Assembly (NCBI GenBank): GCA_964236735.1
Contig: CAXSFM010000022.1
Location: forward strand, 8,680-72,679
DNA length: 64,000 nucleotides
Source: JAIVJG01 sp964236735
GTDB taxonomy: Bacteria > Acidobacteriota > Blastocatellia > Pyrinomonadales > Pyrinomonadaceae
Reading direction: 5' to 3'
The notes beneath the pieces are model-generated. The model searched no databases. It was not told where the DNA came from and was given only the letters and a program-made list of their open reading frames with translations. The translations under genes were made by a program, and so were the position numbers. Positions 62,065 to 64,000 of the stretch are shown piece by piece (positions within the stretch are counted from its first letter, which is position 1; each line of letters opens with the position of its first letter).

Positions 62065-62766
62065 CTACGATTTTTCGACAACGCTTGACGGCTTCTCACC
62101 TGCGGCGTCGTGGTTGGAGCGTCTGGCCGCGCGCGTCATGCGCTCGGTGTGTCGCGCGCTCTCCCATGCGGCGAGCGTGGCCGGGTCGTCGCGAAACTTG
62201 TTGCGGACGATGGCGTCCAGCTTCGTCACGGCGGCCATTCCGCGCTCGACCGTCGAGTCTATCGAGGCCGTCGCGATAATGTGCGTGCCGCGCCCCGTGT
62301 TCTGGCCGCCGATGGCGCGCTCAAGCTCTGCGATCTCTGCGCCCATCTCTTCGATGAAGGCGGCGGGCAACTCGTGCCTGACGAATTCGGCCTTGAGCGG
62401 CGCGGCGTCGGCGATGAAGGCGCGCGCCGTACTCAGCAGCGCCTGATCGCTGCCGCTGCGCGGGAGCCGGAACTTATTTTCCAGGCCCGGCGTGTCGAGC
62501 GCCATCGCGCGCGCCGTGCGTGTGATGGCGTGCAGCGTCTCGCGCAGGGCTTCGCGCGCGTTCGTGCGCGAGGCGGTCGCCTGTTGCGCGGAGCCGACGC
62601 CGGATGATTGCGACGCGGCCATCTCGTTGAGTATTTCGCAGATCGCTTTGACTTCGGTGAACTGCTCGCCGCCGAGCGAGTTGGCCGGAAACGATGCCGC
62701 GCGCTCCGTGCCGAAATCGCGCACGCGCACAAACATCTCGTACCTTCGAGTGATGATTGTATTCAT
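62065..62766 (-). CDS. Hypothetical helical protein
   Basis: The 233-residue product is predicted mostly helical with a variable Ser/Ala/Gln-rich linker (about 52-68) and a charged C-terminus. It has no signal peptide or membrane segment. The family is not recognised. GGAGAAAAAAC upstream of the ATG at 62766 is a good ribosome-binding site, and a strong terminator follows, so it is a monocistronic gene. Segments such as FVRHELPAAFIEEMGAEIAE suggest a coiled or bundle domain. Confidence 0.75.
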   Translation of the reverse strand: MNTIITRRYEMFVRVRDFGTERAASFPANSLGGEQFTEVKAICEILNEMAASQSSGVGSAQQATASRTNAREALRETLHAITRTARAMALDTPGLENKFRLPRSGSDQALLSTARAFIADAAPLKAEFVRHELPAAFIEEMGAEIAELERAIGGQNTGRGTHIIATASIDSTVERGMAAVTKLDAIVRNKFRDDPATLAAWESARHTERMTRAARRSNHDAAGEKPSSVVEKS

Positions 62767-63256
62767 GTTTTTTCTCCATTGGTGATGAGGTTGCCAGGAA
62801 GCGCCGTTACGTTGCGGCGCATGAGTTACGCCCGTGCTTGTTCAGACGGGCATTATATTAATTTCTCGCGCCTCGTCCAGAGAAATCCGTCGCACCGGCG
62901 GCCTTTTCCCCGCACGGCTCGATATTTTCCCGCACTGCCAGACATTAACCGCGCACCGACTGACTTTCGCCACGCACAGCATGATTGAACATGCACGCGC
63001 GTCAATTTTCACAATGCGCGGCATGGTTTTACGCGCTCACAGGGTAGAAAAGACATGCACCTGAAGTCTGAACGCACCCGGCTGACAGATTTTGTGACTC
63101 GCGTCTAAGATTTTAGCTGTGAGATTGTTTCTGAGCGCACACTAGCGAGATTTTACGCGCATCGGCTGGCATTTTCACTTACCAGTGCGATTCTACACAC
63201 TTCACTGAGACACTTTTTTTCCAAGGGATAATGTAAATCGAAAGTGGCCGTAACAA
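62767..63256. other. Non-coding region with a degenerate ~21-bp repeat
   Basis: About 490 bp without a supported gene. From about 62920 to 63215, units starting with ATTTT/ACATT/ACTTT and containing a GCGCAC or CACGCAC core recur at ~21-bp intervals, for example 62938-63043. The units are only loosely alike. Confidence 0.45.
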
Positions 63257-63556
63257 TTATTCGGCAGGTTTTTCCAACCTGAACATTTCAGGTGTTATCT
63301 CAGTGAGCGGTGGATATAATTCTGCGGGCAAATCTTCAAGCCTCATCCATTTACATAGATAATTATTTAACTGCTGGAGACCGGTCTTTGGAGATGCAGA
63401 TGCTTCTTCCAACATACCAATGAGATTGTAGAATTGTGCGCTCGTGATTCCATATTGGCGTTGAATAGAGGCTTTGTATATTTCTCTTAACCAACGTGCG
63501 AATTCATGTTGATTATTCAAGTAAAAATCCGGTGCATATGATCCACCTATCGCCAC
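63257..63556 (-). CDS. Downstream part of an AT-rich gene split by an in-frame TGA
   Basis: The open frame extends upstream of the GTG at 63556 to the codon just after the TGA at 63655-63653, and is in the same frame as the ORF ending there. Reading through gives NICADLSLLYIDGENRAIRV..., which looks like continuous protein. The visible domain (WLREIYKASIQRQYGITSAQ, LCKWMRLEDLPAELYPPLTE) was not recognised. Base composition is much more AT-rich than the rest of the window, which suggests horizontal origin. It could instead be a separate small gene with a GTG start. Confidence 0.45.
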   Translation of the reverse strand: MAIGGSYAPDFYLNNQHEFARWLREIYKASIQRQYGITSAQFYNLIGMLEEASASPKTGLQQLNNYLCKWMRLEDLPAELYPPLTEITPEMFRLEKPAE

Positions 63557-63652
63557 TGTAATTCCTATTAACTCAGGTGAGTGGAGATCAGCGACCCTTA
63601 TAGCACGATTCTCTCCATCTATATATAGAAGGCTTAAGTCGGCGCATATATT

Positions 63653-64000
63653 TCAGTCTATAGCTATTAACTTTGGTGTGACCCATCTAATACCTGTCAA
63701 CCTACGAGAACTGAAAATTTTCCTTTTACTTCTTTCAGATATGAAATCAAGTAGGTTGCCTAATACATACGTGCCATCCTCCAAATCACTTTCCTCCATA
63801 AATTGCGTGATATTTGCTGTATCAGCATCACTATAGCTGTCACGATTTAGAGAGAAGTGTTCATAACTTATTATGGTTGTTAAAATTGGAGTATCCAGCA
63901 CATCTTGAAGAGATGCTAATTGCGGTGACTTACCTTTATAAAGCGGCTTGAATTCAACTTGTAAGTGCAACTTTTGAACTTGGTCAGTGAAGGGCAAGCT
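63653..64000 (-). CDS. Upstream part of the AT-rich gene, cut by the window edge
   Basis: The frame is open to the right edge of the window (64000) and ends with TGA at 63655-63653. About 115 residues are visible, including PILTTIISYEHFSLNRDSY and YVLGNLLDFISERSKRKIF, with no known family recognised. The true start lies beyond the window or at a weak TTG near 63997. The next ORF continues in the same frame directly after the TGA, so the two may be one gene interrupted by a nonsense codon. Confidence 0.45.
   Translation of the reverse strand, partial: SLPFTDQVQKLHLQVEFKPLYKGKSPQLASLQDVLDTPILTTIISYEHFSLNRDSYSDADTANITQFMEESDLEDGTYVLGNLLDFISERSKRKIFSSRRLTGIRWVTPKLIAID

Noticed and set aside
63653..63655. 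TGA as a selenocysteine codon
   Set aside because: No selenoprotein family resemblance and no obvious SECIS-like hairpin immediately downstream; nonsense mutation or two genes is simpler.

Overview
The window is a GC-rich bacterial chromosome segment, most likely from an acidobacterium of the Blastocatellia/Pyrinomonadales type. This lineage call is an inference from four things: exported proteins with (Thr-Pro)n linkers, Calx-beta domains and C-terminal DUF4214 domains; an Asp-ligand (group 1h-like) [NiFe]-hydrogenase small subunit; a continuous str-S10-spc-alpha ribosomal supercluster; and overall base composition. No rRNA, tRNA, CRISPR array or intact insertion sequence was seen.

Layout. 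1-5.3 kb: tail of a CorC/HlyC-type protein, a 40-residue membrane peptide, a secreted hypothetical protein and SMC. 5.6-15.6 kb: a 1641-residue exported multidomain protein, a small secreted protein and two polytopic membrane proteins (one Agl23/GT39-like). 15.8-21.7 kb: YchF, a GH19-like lysin, a pseudogene scrap, a frameshifted beta-helix/Calx-beta/DUF4214 protein, and the intact parent of the scrap. 21.9-34.7 kb: housekeeping genes (rarA, methyltransferase, tatA, HNH, prolyl aminopeptidase, comF, dksA-like, rlmH, sigma-54 activator, rsfS, nadD, obg, rpmA, rplU, accC, accB). 34.9-57.6 kb, all on the minus strand: rpsL-rpsG-fusA-tuf-rpsJ through rplQ, with secY, adk, map, rpmJ and rpoA, closed by a terminator after rplQ; infA is absent from its usual place. 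58.1-62.8 kb: an ERF-like ORF, a hybrid PAS histidine kinase, a hydrogenase small subunit without its large subunit, and a hypothetical protein. 62.8-64 kb: a degenerate ~21-bp repeat tract and an AT-rich gene interrupted by an in-frame TGA.

The most unusual signal is a family of about 30 intergenic elements built from 7-bp tandem repeats. A left arm of 3-6 heptads, a short AAGC-rich centre and a right arm of complementary heptads form a long hairpin. The heptad sequence differs from element to element, while the 7-bp period and the inverted architecture stay the same. Twenty lie between genes of the ribosomal supercluster, where they fill the space between one stop codon and the next Shine-Dalgarno, often a GAGGTT placed directly against the arm. 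Several supply stop codons or C-terminal residues of neighbouring genes, and one is embedded in frame inside a membrane-protein gene.

The genes form expected functional blocks: ribosome and translation factors with RNA polymerase alpha, SecY and Map; ribosome assembly and NAD synthesis (obg, nadD, rsfS, rlmH); fatty-acid initiation (accBC). The accessory part holds surface proteins and a possible hydrogen- or redox-sensing pair (hydrogenase small subunit plus kinase).
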